A stretch of DNA of 64,000 nt from Chromobacterium paludis (GCF_008275125.1 NZ_CP043473.1:434001-498000); one strand, 5' to 3'; counted from the stretch's first letter, positions 1 through 10,382 are shown. A program made the numbers and translations. Notes: generated by a model from the letters alone, not told the origin.

Positions 1-1182
1 GTGGTGGGCGGCGGGCTGGCCGGCCTGTCGGCGGCGCTGAACCTGCGCGAGAAGGGCTTTTCGGTGATCCTGCTGGAAGGCTCGCAAGTGGGCTTCGGCG
101 CTTCCGGCCGCAACGGCGGCCAGGTGATCGCCGGCTTCGCCAGCGATATAGACGGCCTGCGCGCCCAGCTGGGCGACGAGGCCGCCAAGGCCCTATGGGA
201 CATGTCGGTGGAGGCGGTGGACATCATAGACGAGCGGGTGCGCAAGCATGACATCCGCTGCGACTGGCAGCGCGGCTACGTCAGCGTGGCGGTCAAGCCC
301 CGCCACCTGCAAGACCTGGAGGACTGGCAGCGCGAGGCCGAGCAGCGCTACGGCTACGGCGGCCAGCAGCTGTGGGGCCGCGCCGAGTTGCGCGAAAAAG
401 TGAATAGCGAGCGCTATGTCGGCGGCCTGTTCGACCCGCGCTCCGGCCATCTGCATCCCTTGAACTACACGCTGGGTTTGGCCCGGGCGGCGCTGGCGGC
501 CGGCGTGGACATTTACGAGCAGTCTCCGGCCACGCGGCTGGAGCAGGGCGCGGCGCCCAAGGTCCATACCGAGCAGGGCGTGGTGTCTTGCAGCCAAGTG
601 GTGCTGGCCTGCAATTCCTACATCGGCGCGCTGGTGCCGGCGCTGGAGCGGCGCATCATGCCGGCCGGCACCTATGTCATCGCCACCGAGCCCTTGGGCG
701 AGGCGCGCGCCCGCGCGCTGATCGCCGACAATATGGCGGTGTGCGACACCAATTTCGTGCTGGATTACTACCGCTTGTCGGCCGACCACCGGCTGCTGTT
801 CGGCGGCAAGGTCAGCTACTCCGGCCGCGAGCCGCGCGACCTGGCCGGCGCCATGCGCGCCGACATGCTGCGGGTGTTTCCGCAGCTGGCGGACGCGCGC
901 ATCGACTACGCCTGGGGCGGCTTCTGCGACATCACCGTCAACCGCGCGCCGGACTTTGGCCGCTTGTCCGGCAATGTCTATTACCTGCAGGGCTTCTCCG
1001 GCCACGGCGTCAACATCACCGGCCTGGCCGGCAAGGTGGTGGCCGAGGCGATCGCCGGCACCTCGTCGCGGCTGGATCTGTTCGCCAAGATCAAGCACCG
1101 CGACTTCCCCGGCGGCAAGCTCTTGCGCACCCCGGCGCTGGTGTTGGGGATGGCTTACTACCGGATGCGGGATTATCTGTAA
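1..1182 (+). CDS. puuB: FAD-dependent oxidoreductase, PuuB-like (5' end outside window)
   Basis: C-terminal 393 residues of a DAO-type flavoprotein resembling gamma-glutamylputrescine oxidoreductase, which oxidises gamma-glutamyl-putrescine with O2 in putrescine catabolism. The visible sequence opens inside the Rossmann dinucleotide motif (VGGGLAGLSAAL), followed by the family block GFGASGRNGGQ that contacts FAD. Further PuuB-like blocks are SGHLHPLNY, DYYRLSADHRLLFGG and LQGFSGHGVNITGLAGK, and the C-terminus ends in YYRMRDYL. The family is about 425-430 residues long, so roughly 30-40 N-terminal residues lie upstream of base 1; the GTG at position 1 is an internal codon. No other puu gene is in the window. 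A related glycine/D-amino-acid oxidase of the same fold is the main alternative. Confidence 0.8.
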   Translation: MVGGGLAGLSAALNLREKGFSVILLEGSQVGFGASGRNGGQVIAGFASDIDGLRAQLGDEAAKALWDMSVEAVDIIDERVRKHDIRCDWQRGYVSVAVKPRHLQDLEDWQREAEQRYGYGGQQLWGRAELREKVNSERYVGGLFDPRSGHLHPLNYTLGLARAALAAGVDIYEQSPATRLEQGAAPKVHTEQGVVSCSQVVLACNSYIGALVPALERRIMPAGTYVIATEPLGEARARALIADNMAVCDTNFVLDYYRLSADHRLLFGGKVSYSGREPRDLAGAMRADMLRVFPQLADARIDYAWGGFCDITVNRAPDFGRLSGNVYYLQGFSGHGVNITGLAGKVVAEAIAGTSSRLDLFAKIKHRDFPGGKLLRTPALVLGMAYYRMRDYL

Positions 1183-1464
1183 TGATTGGACAGTTTAGAG
1201 GGGGGCGTGTCAAGTTGACTGAAATTTGTCCGATATAGTTATCTAAAAGCTGATGATGTAAATCAATGAATGCATGGACTGTTGCGCATAGATGTCAAGT
1301 TGTTTGATGGATGTTTGCATTTTGCATGGTGGATTTTAAATGGTGAAAATGTTCATACTTTAACTGCCCTCCTACTTTTTGCGCGATACGGCCATATTTT
1401 TCTACTTATGGGCTGAAGTGGAAATACTCCCGCCTAGTAAAATCCTGTTGTGAGGTAATGTGCA
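1183..1464. other. AT-rich intergenic stretch before the radical SAM gene
   Basis: Base composition falls sharply just after the oxidoreductase stop and stays low through the next gene. I see no convincing ORF, RNA gene or T-tailed hairpin here. It probably holds the promoter of the downstream gene and marks the left edge of a small foreign insertion. Confidence 0.5.
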
Positions 1465-2859
1465 ATGAAAGTTTTGTTGATCACTCCATATTTGGATGCT
1501 CCCCAAGAACGTCGCACCGATTTTCTTCCTTCAGGAGCATTGTTATGCTTGGCGGCTGTGCTTAGAGAGGCTGGGCATGAACCTAAGCTTCTTGATTTAA
1601 ATAATAGGCGCGTGCATGAGCAAGAGGAACCACATCAATACTGTTTAGATCAAATCGCTAGCGCAATTTCACAATTTGACCCTGGTTTGGTTGCTATATC
1701 ATTTCTATTTTCCGGCTTCATGACTACGGCCTGGAGTTATGCGGCTGAGGTTAAAAAAGTTGCTCCCCATTTGCCTGTGGTAACTGGAGGCATTCATGCG
1801 ACTACTTATCCAAGGGAAATTCTTAGAAACTGCCCTGAGTTTGACTATATTGCGCTTGGCGAGGGTGAGCCTCAGATGGTTGAATTGGCTAATCGCATTG
1901 CAATGAATGACCTTGTGGATTTGTCAAAAATAAAATCATTCGCATATCGAGATGCTAATGGTGTGATAAGAGTAAATGAAGAAAGAGAGTGGATAGATTA
2001 CGAGAATCTTCCAATGCAGGCATGGGATTTGGTCGATTTTACAGACTTTGAGATGGATTTGACTGGGTATTCAAATTTCAAAGGGCATGTTTTGAAGAAC
2101 GTTGTTCCAGTAATTTCAGAGCGAGGCTGCCCGTTTAGATGCAATTTCTGCGATATGTATATGGTGCAGGGGAGGAAACTGCGGCGTCGCTCGCCAAAGC
2201 GGTTTGTGGATGAGTTGGAGTATTTGGTAAATGAAAAAGGTCAGAGATTCTTCACGTTTATGGATGATAATCTGACAATAGATAATAAGCATATTTTGGG
2301 GATTTGCCAAGAAATCATTCGCCGGGGTTTGGATATTCAATTTACTACGTCCGGTGGGCTTGGCATGAACAGTCTGCGAGGCGATGTTATCGATGCGATG
2401 GTTGAGGCTGGAATGACTTCTGCTCTATTGGCTCCTGAGCACGGATCAGATTATATCCGTAATGATGTAATAAAAAAAGGGTTGAAGCGCGATACTATTT
2501 ATCAAGTGGTTTCTGATTTGAAGAAGCATCGAGTAAGTTTGGCTGGTAACTGGATTATGGGATTTCCTGAAGATACAAATGAAACCTTGCAGGAAACTAT
2601 GGATATGATTGATGAGCTGCAACTGGATAGAAACTGGGTGGGGACCTTAATTCCCTTCCCAGGAACACCGGTTTTTGATCAGTGTCTACGTGATGATTTA
2701 TTTATTGGTGGAGTGGATGTGCAAAATCTGTGGAAAAAGCCAGTGCGGGCACATCAAGATGGCAGTGTAATAAAGCCATATAATATGTCTCTCGACGATT
2801 TAAGAGAGTGGAGAACACGCTTCATTGATGTGCGCTTCAAATATATGCGTGCCTTATGA
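1465..2859 (+). CDS. B12-binding-domain radical SAM protein
   Basis: 464-residue protein with the layout of cobalamin-dependent radical SAM enzymes. Residues about 1-140 form a B12-binding-like Rossmann domain (starts MKVLLITPY, later VTGGIHAT and ALGEGEPQ). The radical SAM domain follows, with the cluster motif C222-x3-C226-x2-C229 in SERGCPFRCNFC, then FMDDNLT and WIMGFPEDT. Such proteins bind [4Fe-4S], SAM and often cobalamin and carry out methylations or rearrangements; the substrate cannot be told. The gene is clearly richer in A/T than every neighbour and uses many codons rare elsewhere in the window (AAT, ATA, AGA). It stands alone without a recognisable biosynthetic partner, so recent transfer is likely. 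It ends 24 bp before the convergent mutL stop. Confidence 0.8.
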   Translation: MKVLLITPYLDAPQERRTDFLPSGALLCLAAVLREAGHEPKLLDLNNRRVHEQEEPHQYCLDQIASAISQFDPGLVAISFLFSGFMTTAWSYAAEVKKVAPHLPVVTGGIHATTYPREILRNCPEFDYIALGEGEPQMVELANRIAMNDLVDLSKIKSFAYRDANGVIRVNEEREWIDYENLPMQAWDLVDFTDFEMDLTGYSNFKGHVLKNVVPVISERGCPFRCNFCDMYMVQGRKLRRRSPKRFVDELEYLVNEKGQRFFTFMDDNLTIDNKHILGICQEIIRRGLDIQFTTSGGLGMNSLRGDVIDAMVEAGMTSALLAPEHGSDYIRNDVIKKGLKRDTIYQVVSDLKKHRVSLAGNWIMGFPEDTNETLQETMDMIDELQLDRNWVGTLIPFPGTPVFDQCLRDDLFIGGVDVQNLWKKPVRAHQDGSVIKPYNMSLDDLREWRTRFIDVRFKYMRAL

Positions 2860-2883
2860 TTTCCATCAACAGGCTTGCATGGC

Positions 2884-4815
2884 TCACTGCCCGCGCATGA
2901 ACAGCTTGTCCAGATCGCGCATGGTCAGCCGGGTCCAGGTGGGGCGGCCGTGGTTGCACTGGCCGGAGCGCTCTGTGGCTTCCATGTCGCGCAGCAGCGC
3001 GTTCATTTCCGGCAGGGTCAGCTGGCGGTTGGCGCGCACCGCGCCGTGGCAGGCCATGGTGGCCAATAGCTCGTTGCGGCGCTCGGTCAGCACCTGGGTC
3101 AGGCCGAATTCGCGCACGTCTTTCAGTACCGCGCGCGCCAGTTCCACCGGATCGCCGTCCTTCAGCCATACCGGCACGCCGCGCACGGCGATCTGGGTGG
3201 GTGACAGTGGAGCCAGCTCCACGCCCAGCTTTTTCATGTCCTCGCCGTGCTCGTGGGCGGTGGCCACTTCCATGCGGTCGGCGGCGAACGATACCGGCAG
3301 CAGCAAGGGCTGCAGCGGGATGGTGTCGGTCTCCAGCGCGGTTTTCAGCCGCTCGTAGACGATACGCTCATGGGCGGCATGCATGTCCACCAGGATCAAA
3401 CCTTCGGCGCATTGGCTGAGAATGTAGACGCCGTGCAGCTGGGCCAGCGCGAAGCCCAGCGGCGGGATGCCGTTTTCGTCGTGGGCCGGCATGGCCAGCA
3501 CGGCGGGGTGGGGCAGGGCGGGGGTGGTTGCCGGCGCTTGCGGCGAGCCTGCCTCTGGTTCGGCCTGCGCGCGCTCTTCCTCGCGCAGGCCGCCGAACAG
3601 CTTGTCGTAGACGCCCACCGCTTCGCGCGCCACGTTCAGCGGGATGGACTGCTGTTGGTAGCGGAAGGCTTGCGGCGCGGGCGAGTGGAACGATGCCGGA
3701 CGAGGCGCCGCGGCGGGCGCGGCGCTCGCGAACAGCGAGGCCGATTCGCCGCGGCTCAGCCCGATTGCCGTGTCTGGCGTTGTCGACTCGGCTGAGCCGC
3801 CCACTTGCACTGTCGGCGCGGCGCCGGCAGTGGTGCCGGCCAGCGCCTTGTGCACGCTGTGGAACAGGAACTGGTGCACAGCCTGGCTTTCCCTGAAGCG
3901 CACTTCGATCTTGGTCGGGTGCACATTGACGTCCACGCCGGACGGCTCCAGGGTGAAGAATAGCGCGTAAGCCGGATGGCGGTCGTGGTGCAGCACGTCG
4001 CGATAAGCCTGGCGCAGCGCGTGCTGGGCGGTCTTGTCGCGCACGAAGCGGCCGTTGACGTAGAAATACTGGGCGTCGCGGCTGGCCTTGGAGTAAGTGG
4101 GCGAGGCGACGAAGCCGCTCAGCGCCAGCGGGCCGGCCTGGCTGTCCAGCGCGATGGCGGCGGCGACGAAGTCCTTGCCCAACAGTGCGGCCACGCGGTC
4201 CGCCGCGCTTTGCGCCGGCAGCCGCCATGCCACTTTGCCGTTGTGGCGCAGCAGGAATTCCACCTCCGGATGCGCCAGCGCGATGCGCTCGAAGGTGGCC
4301 GCGCAGTGCGCGTATTCGGTGTTCTCGCTTTTCAGGAATTTGCGCCGCGCCGGGGTGTTGAAATACAGGTCCACCACTTCCACGCTGGTGCCGTGCGGGT
4401 GCGCGGCCGGCTCCACCGGGTGCAGCGTGCCGTCTATGGCGATGATCTGGTGGGCGTGCTCGGCGTCCTGCGGCCGGCTGGTCAAAGTCAGCCGGGAGAC
4501 TGACGCCACGCTGGCCAATCCTTCGCCGCGGAAGCCCAGCGTGGCCACCGACTCCAGATCGTCCAGCGAGGCGATCTTGCTGGTGGCGTGGCGGTCCAGC
4601 GCCAGAGGCAGGTCATCGGCCGCGATGCCGCCCCCGTTGTCCGTCACCCGGATCAGCTTGATGCCGCCCTGGGCCAGGTCCACGCTGACCCGCGTCGCGC
4701 CGGCGTCCAGGCTGTTTTCCAGCATTTCCTTCAGCGCGGAGGCGGGGCGTTCCACCACTTCGCCTGCGGCGATCTGATTGACGAGGTGGTCGGGGAGCTT
4801 CTGGATGCGTGTCAT
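2884..4815 (-). CDS. mutL: DNA mismatch repair protein MutL
   Basis: 643-residue MutL, the ATPase that couples MutS mismatch recognition to strand removal. The N-terminal GHKL ATPase is clear: NQIAAGEVVERPASALKEMLENSLDAG region with catalytic Glu30, then DNGGGI and GFRGEGLASV. The usual proline/alanine-rich linker covers about residues 340-440. The C-terminal dimerisation domain contains DMHAAHERIVYE (Asp477, Glu483, Glu488). This fits the DQHA(x)2E(x)4E endonuclease motif of MutL proteins from organisms lacking MutH, with Met in place of Gln. The start is the ATG giving MTRIQKLPDHLVNQI, as in the family. It is transcribed away from dedA, with a terminator between them. Confidence 0.97.
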   Translation of the reverse strand: MTRIQKLPDHLVNQIAAGEVVERPASALKEMLENSLDAGATRVSVDLAQGGIKLIRVTDNGGGIAADDLPLALDRHATSKIASLDDLESVATLGFRGEGLASVASVSRLTLTSRPQDAEHAHQIIAIDGTLHPVEPAAHPHGTSVEVVDLYFNTPARRKFLKSENTEYAHCAATFERIALAHPEVEFLLRHNGKVAWRLPAQSAADRVAALLGKDFVAAAIALDSQAGPLALSGFVASPTYSKASRDAQYFYVNGRFVRDKTAQHALRQAYRDVLHHDRHPAYALFFTLEPSGVDVNVHPTKIEVRFRESQAVHQFLFHSVHKALAGTTAGAAPTVQVGGSAESTTPDTAIGLSRGESASLFASAAPAAAPRPASFHSPAPQAFRYQQQSIPLNVAREAVGVYDKLFGGLREEERAQAEPEAGSPQAPATTPALPHPAVLAMPAHDENGIPPLGFALAQLHGVYILSQCAEGLILVDMHAAHERIVYERLKTALETDTIPLQPLLLPVSFAADRMEVATAHEHGEDMKKLGVELAPLSPTQIAVRGVPVWLKDGDPVELARAVLKDVREFGLTQVLTERRNELLATMACHGAVRANRQLTLPEMNALLRDMEATERSGQCNHGRPTWTRLTMRDLDKLFMRGQ

Positions 4816-4836
4816 GGGCGGCGTCGCGGTGGTATC

Positions 4837-4867
4837 AAAAAACGAAAGGCCGCGCGAGGGCGGCCTT
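4837..4867 (-). terminator. Rho-independent terminator downstream of dedA
   Basis: 8-bp GC-rich stem AAGGCCGC/GCGGCCTT with a 6-nt loop. Reading on the minus strand it is followed closely by six T residues (bases 4837-4842). It lies between the dedA stop and the mutL start. Confidence 0.8.
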
Positions 4868-4885
4868 GTCGATTCTACTACGGAT

Positions 4886-5533
4886 TTACTGCCGGGCGGC
4901 CGCGCCGCGCTTATGGCGCAGGAACTCGATGATGGCGGGCAGGAAGGAGACGATGATGATGCCCAGCACCAGCAGCTCCAGATTTTTGCGCACGAAGGGC
5001 AGGTTGCCGAAGAAGTAGCCGGCGTAGACGAAGCCCGCCACCCACAGCACCGCGCCGATCACGTTGTAGACGGTGAATTGGCGGTAGCCCATGGCGCCGA
5101 TGCCGGCGACGAAGGGCGCGAAGGTGCGCAGAATGGGCGCGAAGCGGGTGAAGATGATGGTCTTGCCGCCGTGGCGCTCGAAGAAAGCGTGGGTTTTGGC
5201 CAGGTATTCGGGCTTGATCAGGCGCGGGTAGCGCTGCAGCAGGGCCTTGCCCAGGTAGCGGCCTATGGTGTAGTTGGCGGTGTTGCCCAGGATGCCGGCC
5301 ACAATCAGCGTGCCGGTCAGCGTGTGCACGTCCATCTGCCCCATGGCGGCCAGCGCGCCGGCGACGAACAGCAGCGAGTCGCCGGGCAGGAAAGGCGTCA
5401 CCACCAGGCCGGTTTCGCAGAAGATGATCAGGAACAGGATGGCGTAGATCCACGGACCGTAGTTGGCCACCAGCTGCGCCAGATGGGTGTCGATGTGCAG
5501 AATGAAATCGATCAGGAATGTCAGGACTTCCAT
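4886..5533 (-). CDS. dedA: DedA-family membrane protein
   Basis: 215-residue inner-membrane protein of the DedA (SNARE-associated/VTT) family, implicated in lipid carrier or phospholipid flipping and in envelope homeostasis. Visible features are a hydrophobic N-terminal segment, the family block [17 protein letters not shown], a Gly-rich re-entrant part ([13 protein letters not shown]), the basic/aromatic motif [17 protein letters not shown] with the conserved arginines, and two C-terminal membrane helices. The length matches E. coli YqjA/YghB. It appears to be a single-gene unit, with hairpins on both sides. Confidence 0.92.
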   Translation of the reverse strand: MEVLTFLIDFILHIDTHLAQLVANYGPWIYAILFLIIFCETGLVVTPFLPGDSLLFVAGALAAMGQMDVHTLTGTLIVAGILGNTANYTIGRYLGKALLQRYPRLIKPEYLAKTHAFFERHGGKTIIFTRFAPILRTFAPFVAGIGAMGYRQFTVYNVIGAVLWVAGFVYAGYFFGNLPFVRKNLELLVLGIIIVSFLPAIIEFLRHKRGAAARQ

Positions 5534-5579
5534 GAGGGCTTCCGTGCGTAGTTGAACTGCGGGTTGAGCGAAGGGCGCG

Positions 5580-5607
5580 CAAAAAACTGGCCGGACAAGC
5601 CGGCCAG
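5580..5607 (-). terminator. Hairpin with T-tract upstream of dedA
   Basis: The inverted repeat CTGGCCGGCTTGTCCGGCCAG is read on the minus strand and runs into six Ts (bases 5581-5586), so it has the form of an intrinsic terminator for transcription from the secDF side. An identical 22-bp hairpin core recurs at 5773-5794. Confidence 0.7.
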
Positions 5608-5794
5608 GCTGCTGACAAAATGAATCGGTACGATTTTAGAGGACCCGGCATAGCCGGGCCTCGCCAAATAAGCGGCTCATTCAGCAGCCTTCCTATTTGG
5701 ATCCCAATCCCCCGCCCTTGCCCTGCAAGGGAGCCTCGCCTTCAAGAAGGCGAGGAGGGCTATCAACAGCCGACTGGCCGGACAAGCCGGCCAG
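5586..5794. repeat. Cluster of hairpins bounded by two copies of a 22-bp palindrome
   Basis: Between dedA and secF the same 22-bp core (ACTGGCCGGAC...GCCGGCCAG) stands at 5586-5607 and 5773-5794. Further perfect stems lie between them: CCCGGC/GCCGGG at 5644-5658, CCCTTG/CAAGGG at about 5714-5730, and CCTCGCCTTC/GAAGGCGAGG at 5734-5755. No ORF is convincing. It may be a stack of duplicated terminators for the secDF operon or a REP-like palindromic element. Confidence 0.6.
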
Positions 5795-5811
5795 TTTTCA
5801 TCGGGCGGGGG

Positions 5812-6747
5812 TCAGACCACCGCTTCCTCTTTCTGTTTCACCGGCTTGATCATGTGCTCGCGCTTCACACCCAGCCACAGGGCGATCGGGCTGGCCACCA
5901 GCACCGACGAGTAGATGCCGAACACGATGCCTATGGTCAGCGCCATGGCGAAGCCGTGCAGCGCCGGGCCGCCGAACACCAGCATGGACACCACCATCAT
6001 TTCGGTGGAGAAGTGGGTGATGATGGTGCGGCTCATGGTGGAGGTGATGGCGTTGTCTATCACCTGATTGACCGCCATGTGGCGGGTGCCCGGCTTGCGG
6101 AAGTTTTCGCGAATCCGGTCGAACACCACCACCGACTCGTTCACCGAGTAGCCCAGCACCGCCAGCACGCCGGCCAGCACGGTCAGCGAGAACTCCCAGC
6201 GGAAGAAGGCGAAGCAGCCCAGGATGATCACCACGTCGTGCATATTGGCGATGATGGCCGCCACGGCGAAGCGCCATTCGAAGCGGATGGCCAGGTAGAG
6301 CATGATGCCCAGGCAGACCAGGATCACCGCGGTCAGGCCGCTGGACACCAGTTCGGCGCCCACGCTGGGGCCGACGAAGTCCACCTTGCGCAGCTGCACG
6401 CCGGCGTCGGCGGCCTTCAGCTGCCCCATCACTTTTTCCGACAGCTGGGCCGAGCTGGTGCCCGGCTTGTTGGGCAGGCGGATCATCACGTCGCGGCTGC
6501 TGCCCAGGTTCTGCACGGTGGATTCGCCCAGCTTCAGGCCGTCCACCTGGTCGCGGATCTGGTCCAGATTGGCCGACTGCTGGTACTGCACTTCCAGCAC
6601 GGTGCCGCCGGTGAACTCCACGCTGAAGTTCAGGCCGCGGGTGGCCAGGAAGAATACGGCGAGGATGAAGGTCACCAGCGAGATCGCGGTGGTGAGCCTG
6701 CCGTAGCTCATGAACGGGATGTCCCGTTTAATGCGGAAAAGCTCCAT
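5812..6747 (-). CDS. secF: Protein translocase subunit SecF
   Basis: 311-residue SecF, which with SecD uses the proton motive force to help the SecYEG channel release exported proteins. Features are TM1 (about residues 18-38), a periplasmic domain starting with NFSVEFTGGTVLEVQY, and then five C-terminal helices. These include SVNESVVVFDRIRENFR, typical of the RND-like SecF core, and TSTMSRTIITHFSTE. It follows secD on the same strand with a 3-bp gap, so the two are co-transcribed from the tgt-yajC side. The gene is intact and of normal length. Confidence 0.97.
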   Translation of the reverse strand: MELFRIKRDIPFMSYGRLTTAISLVTFILAVFFLATRGLNFSVEFTGGTVLEVQYQQSANLDQIRDQVDGLKLGESTVQNLGSSRDVMIRLPNKPGTSSAQLSEKVMGQLKAADAGVQLRKVDFVGPSVGAELVSSGLTAVILVCLGIMLYLAIRFEWRFAVAAIIANMHDVVIILGCFAFFRWEFSLTVLAGVLAVLGYSVNESVVVFDRIRENFRKPGTRHMAVNQVIDNAITSTMSRTIITHFSTEMMVVSMLVFGGPALHGFAMALTIGIVFGIYSSVLVASPIALWLGVKREHMIKPVKQKEEAVV

Positions 6748-6750
6748 GGT

Positions 6751-8598
6751 TTAGCCCTTGTTTTCCGGTTTCCACACCTGGCCGATGGCCAGCGAGGTCA
6801 GTTTGCGGCGACGGCCGTACCACAGGTTCACCAGGCCGCGCGACACCAGCACCGCCGAGAACATCGAGGTCATGATGCCCAGGCAGTGCACGATGGCGAA
6901 GCCGCGCACCGGGCCGGTGCCGAAGATCATCAGCGCCAGGCCGGCGATCAGCGTGGTGACGTTGGAGTCCAGGATGGTGTGCCAGGCGTGGTTGTAGCCG
7001 GCCTGGATGGCCGAGTGAGGCGGCACGCCGTTGCGCAGCTCCTCGCGGATGCGCTCGTTGATCAGCACGTTGGCGTCGATGGCCATGCCCAGGGCCAGCG
7101 CGATGGCGGCGATGCCGGGCAGGGTCAGCGTGGCCTGCAGCATGGACAGGATAGCGATCAGGAAGAACACGTTCATCGCCAGCGACAGGCCGGAGAACAC
7201 GCCGAACATGCCGTAGTACAGCACCATGAAGGCGACGATGGCGGCGAAGCCCCATAAGGTGGCGTGGAAGCCCTTCTCGATGTTTTCCTTGCCCAGGCTA
7301 GGTCCGATGGTGCGTTCTTCGATGATGTTCATCGGCGCGGCCAGGGAGCCGGCGCGCAGCAGCAGGGCGGTGTCGTTGGCTTCGGCGCTGTTCATGCTGC
7401 CGGAGATTTCCACGCGGCCGCCGCCGATTTCGGTGCGGATCACCGGCGCGGTGACCACTTCCTTGTGGCCGCGGTCCACCAGCACCATGGCCATGCGTTT
7501 GCCGACGTTTTCAGCGGTCAGTTGGCGGAAGATCGAGGCGCCGGCGCTGTCCAGATTGATGCTGACGGCGGGCGCGCCGAACTGGTCGAAGCTCGGTTGG
7601 GCGTCGTTGATATTGTCGCCGGTCAGCTCCACATCGCTCTTCAGCAGAATCTTGCTCTGGCCGCGCGAGGTGGCTTCGTCCAGCAGCTCATAGCCTGCGG
7701 GCACGTTGCCGGCCATGGCTTCGGCCATCTTGCCCTGGTCGTCTTCGACCATGTGCACTTCCAGCGTGGCGGTGCGGCCGATGATGTCCTTGGCGCGAGC
7801 CGTGTCCTGGATGCCGGGCAGCTGCACCACGATGCGGTTCGGGCCGGCCTGCTGGATGATGGGCTCGGTGGTGCCCAGTTCGTTGACGCGGTTATGCAGG
7901 GTGGTGATGTTTTGCTTCACCGCGTCGTTTTCGATCTTGGTGATCTCTTCCGGCTTCAGCGTCAGGATTAGCTTGCTGCTGGCGTCGTCGGCGCGGATGG
8001 CCAGCGTCGGCACGGCGCGGTAGGCCACGTCCTGGGCGGACTTCAGCGTGTCGGCGTCGCGCAGCTGCACTTCCAGCGTATTGCCCACGCGCTTGATGTC
8101 GCCGTAGCGCACTTGCTTGTTCTTCAGCTCGCGCTTGATGTCGCCGGCGTAGCGCTGCATCGCCTTGTCTATGGCCGCCTTCATGTCCACTTCCAGCAGG
8201 AAGTGCACGCCGCCGCGCAAGTCCAGACCCAGGAACATCGGGTTGGCGCGCAGCGAGGTCAGCCAGGCCGGGGAGGCCGGCAGCAGATTCAGCGCGATGA
8301 TGTAGTTGTCGCCCAGCGCGTGCTGGATGGCGTCGCGCGCCTTCAGCTGGGTGTCGGTGTCCTTGAAGCGGACCTTCAGGGTGTTGGTGTCGAGGAACAC
8401 GCCGTCAGGGTTGATGTTCTGCGCCTTCAGCGCGTCTTCCACGCGCGCCATCAGGTCCGTGTCGACCGGGATGGACTGGCGCGTGCTGGAGACCTGCACC
8501 GCGGGCGTCTCGCCGTAGAAGTTGGGCAGCGTGTAGATCGTCGAGATGATCAGCGCCACCGCGATGACGAGGTATTTCCAGAGAGGGTAGCGGTTCAT
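6751..8598 (-). CDS. secD: Protein translocase subunit SecD
   Basis: 615-residue SecD. TM1 is at about residues 8-26. The large periplasmic region begins with LGLDLRGGVHFLLEVD and includes the P1 head and NRIVVQLPGIQD. The C-terminal RND-like bundle carries ALALGMAIDANVLINERIREELR. Together with SecF and YajC it forms the accessory translocase complex in the inner membrane. The start ATG gives MNRYPLWKYLVI, as is usual for the family. It is 67 bp downstream of yajC, and that gap contains a GC-rich hairpin without a T-tract. Confidence 0.97.
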   Translation of the reverse strand: MNRYPLWKYLVIAVALIISTIYTLPNFYGETPAVQVSSTRQSIPVDTDLMARVEDALKAQNINPDGVFLDTNTLKVRFKDTDTQLKARDAIQHALGDNYIIALNLLPASPAWLTSLRANPMFLGLDLRGGVHFLLEVDMKAAIDKAMQRYAGDIKRELKNKQVRYGDIKRVGNTLEVQLRDADTLKSAQDVAYRAVPTLAIRADDASSKLILTLKPEEITKIENDAVKQNITTLHNRVNELGTTEPIIQQAGPNRIVVQLPGIQDTARAKDIIGRTATLEVHMVEDDQGKMAEAMAGNVPAGYELLDEATSRGQSKILLKSDVELTGDNINDAQPSFDQFGAPAVSINLDSAGASIFRQLTAENVGKRMAMVLVDRGHKEVVTAPVIRTEIGGGRVEISGSMNSAEANDTALLLRAGSLAAPMNIIEERTIGPSLGKENIEKGFHATLWGFAAIVAFMVLYYGMFGVFSGLSLAMNVFFLIAILSMLQATLTLPGIAAIALALGMAIDANVLINERIREELRNGVPPHSAIQAGYNHAWHTILDSNVTTLIAGLALMIFGTGPVRGFAIVHCLGIMTSMFSAVLVSRGLVNLWYGRRRKLTSLAIGQVWKPENKG

Positions 8599-8665
8599 GT
8601 TCTAGTTCTGGAGTAGGAAATGAACAGGCCGCCTGCGGAAGATTCCGGGGGCGGCCGTGATGGGC

Positions 8666-8989
8666 TTACAGGGACTTCAGGGTGCCCTTTTCCAGCTTGG
8701 CGCTGACGGCGCCGCGCTGAACATTGATTTCCACCTTGTCGGCGATTTCCAGGGTCAGGTATTGCTCGCTGACCTTGGACACGCGGCCGATGATGCCGCC
8801 CTGGGTGACCACTTCGTCGCCCTTCTGGATTTCCGACAGCATCTTCTGGGTTTCCTTCATGCGCTTCTGCTGAGGACGGATCATCAGGAAGTAGAACAGC
8901 ACGAAGATCACGATCATGGGCAGGAAGCCCATCAGATCGAAACCGGCGGGCGTGGCGCCGCCGGCGGCGTAAGCGGGAGTGATGAACAT
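8666..8989 (-). CDS. yajC: Preprotein translocase accessory subunit YajC
   Basis: 107-residue YajC. One membrane helix (FLPMIVIFVLFYFLMIRPQQ) is followed by the conserved basic stretch RPQQKRMKE and a soluble domain with GDEVVTQGGIIGRV. The chosen start (MFITPAYAAGG) has TAGGAG upstream at good spacing; the open frame runs further upstream but only as an extension into the region before tgt. It belongs to the tgt-yajC-secD-secF cluster common to proteobacteria. Confidence 0.95.
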   Translation of the reverse strand: MFITPAYAAGGATPAGFDLMGFLPMIVIFVLFYFLMIRPQQKRMKETQKMLSEIQKGDEVVTQGGIIGRVSKVSEQYLTLEIADKVEINVQRGAVSAKLEKGTLKSL

Positions 8990-9174
8990 CAGGGAAACTC
9001 CTAGATTCGTTATGCTTGAATTCAAACAGGCCATTGTAGCCATGCTCCATGGCTTTTCCAACCATGGAGAACGGCAAGGGCATGGGACCGGCGGCGGGGC
9101 GTCGCGGTTCCCCGCGGCGGAGAGCGCGGCGAAAGTGAAACTAACGCCGCGCGCGCCGTTTTTGTTGACCGCGC

Positions 9175-10317
<1,143 letters not shown>

Positions 10318-10382
10318 TTAGCAAAATCAGTCCGCTAGTATACAGCAAGCGCGCGCGCCGCGCCGGAAATGCAAAAAAGTGC

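Noticed and set aside
193..1098. Long antisense ORF opposite the PuuB-like gene (and similar long ORFs opposite secD, thrS, pheT, mutL, serS, rarA)
   Set aside because: Typical open shadows of GC-rich coding sequence. They lack domain features and ribosome sites, whereas the opposite strand encodes recognised proteins.
2116..2340. 74-codon minus-strand ORF inside the radical SAM gene
   Set aside because: Antisense to the cluster-binding region of a clear enzyme gene; no supporting features.
8622..8660. GC-rich inverted repeat between yajC and secD
   Set aside because: No T-tract on the minus strand and the genes form a known operon; not called a terminator.
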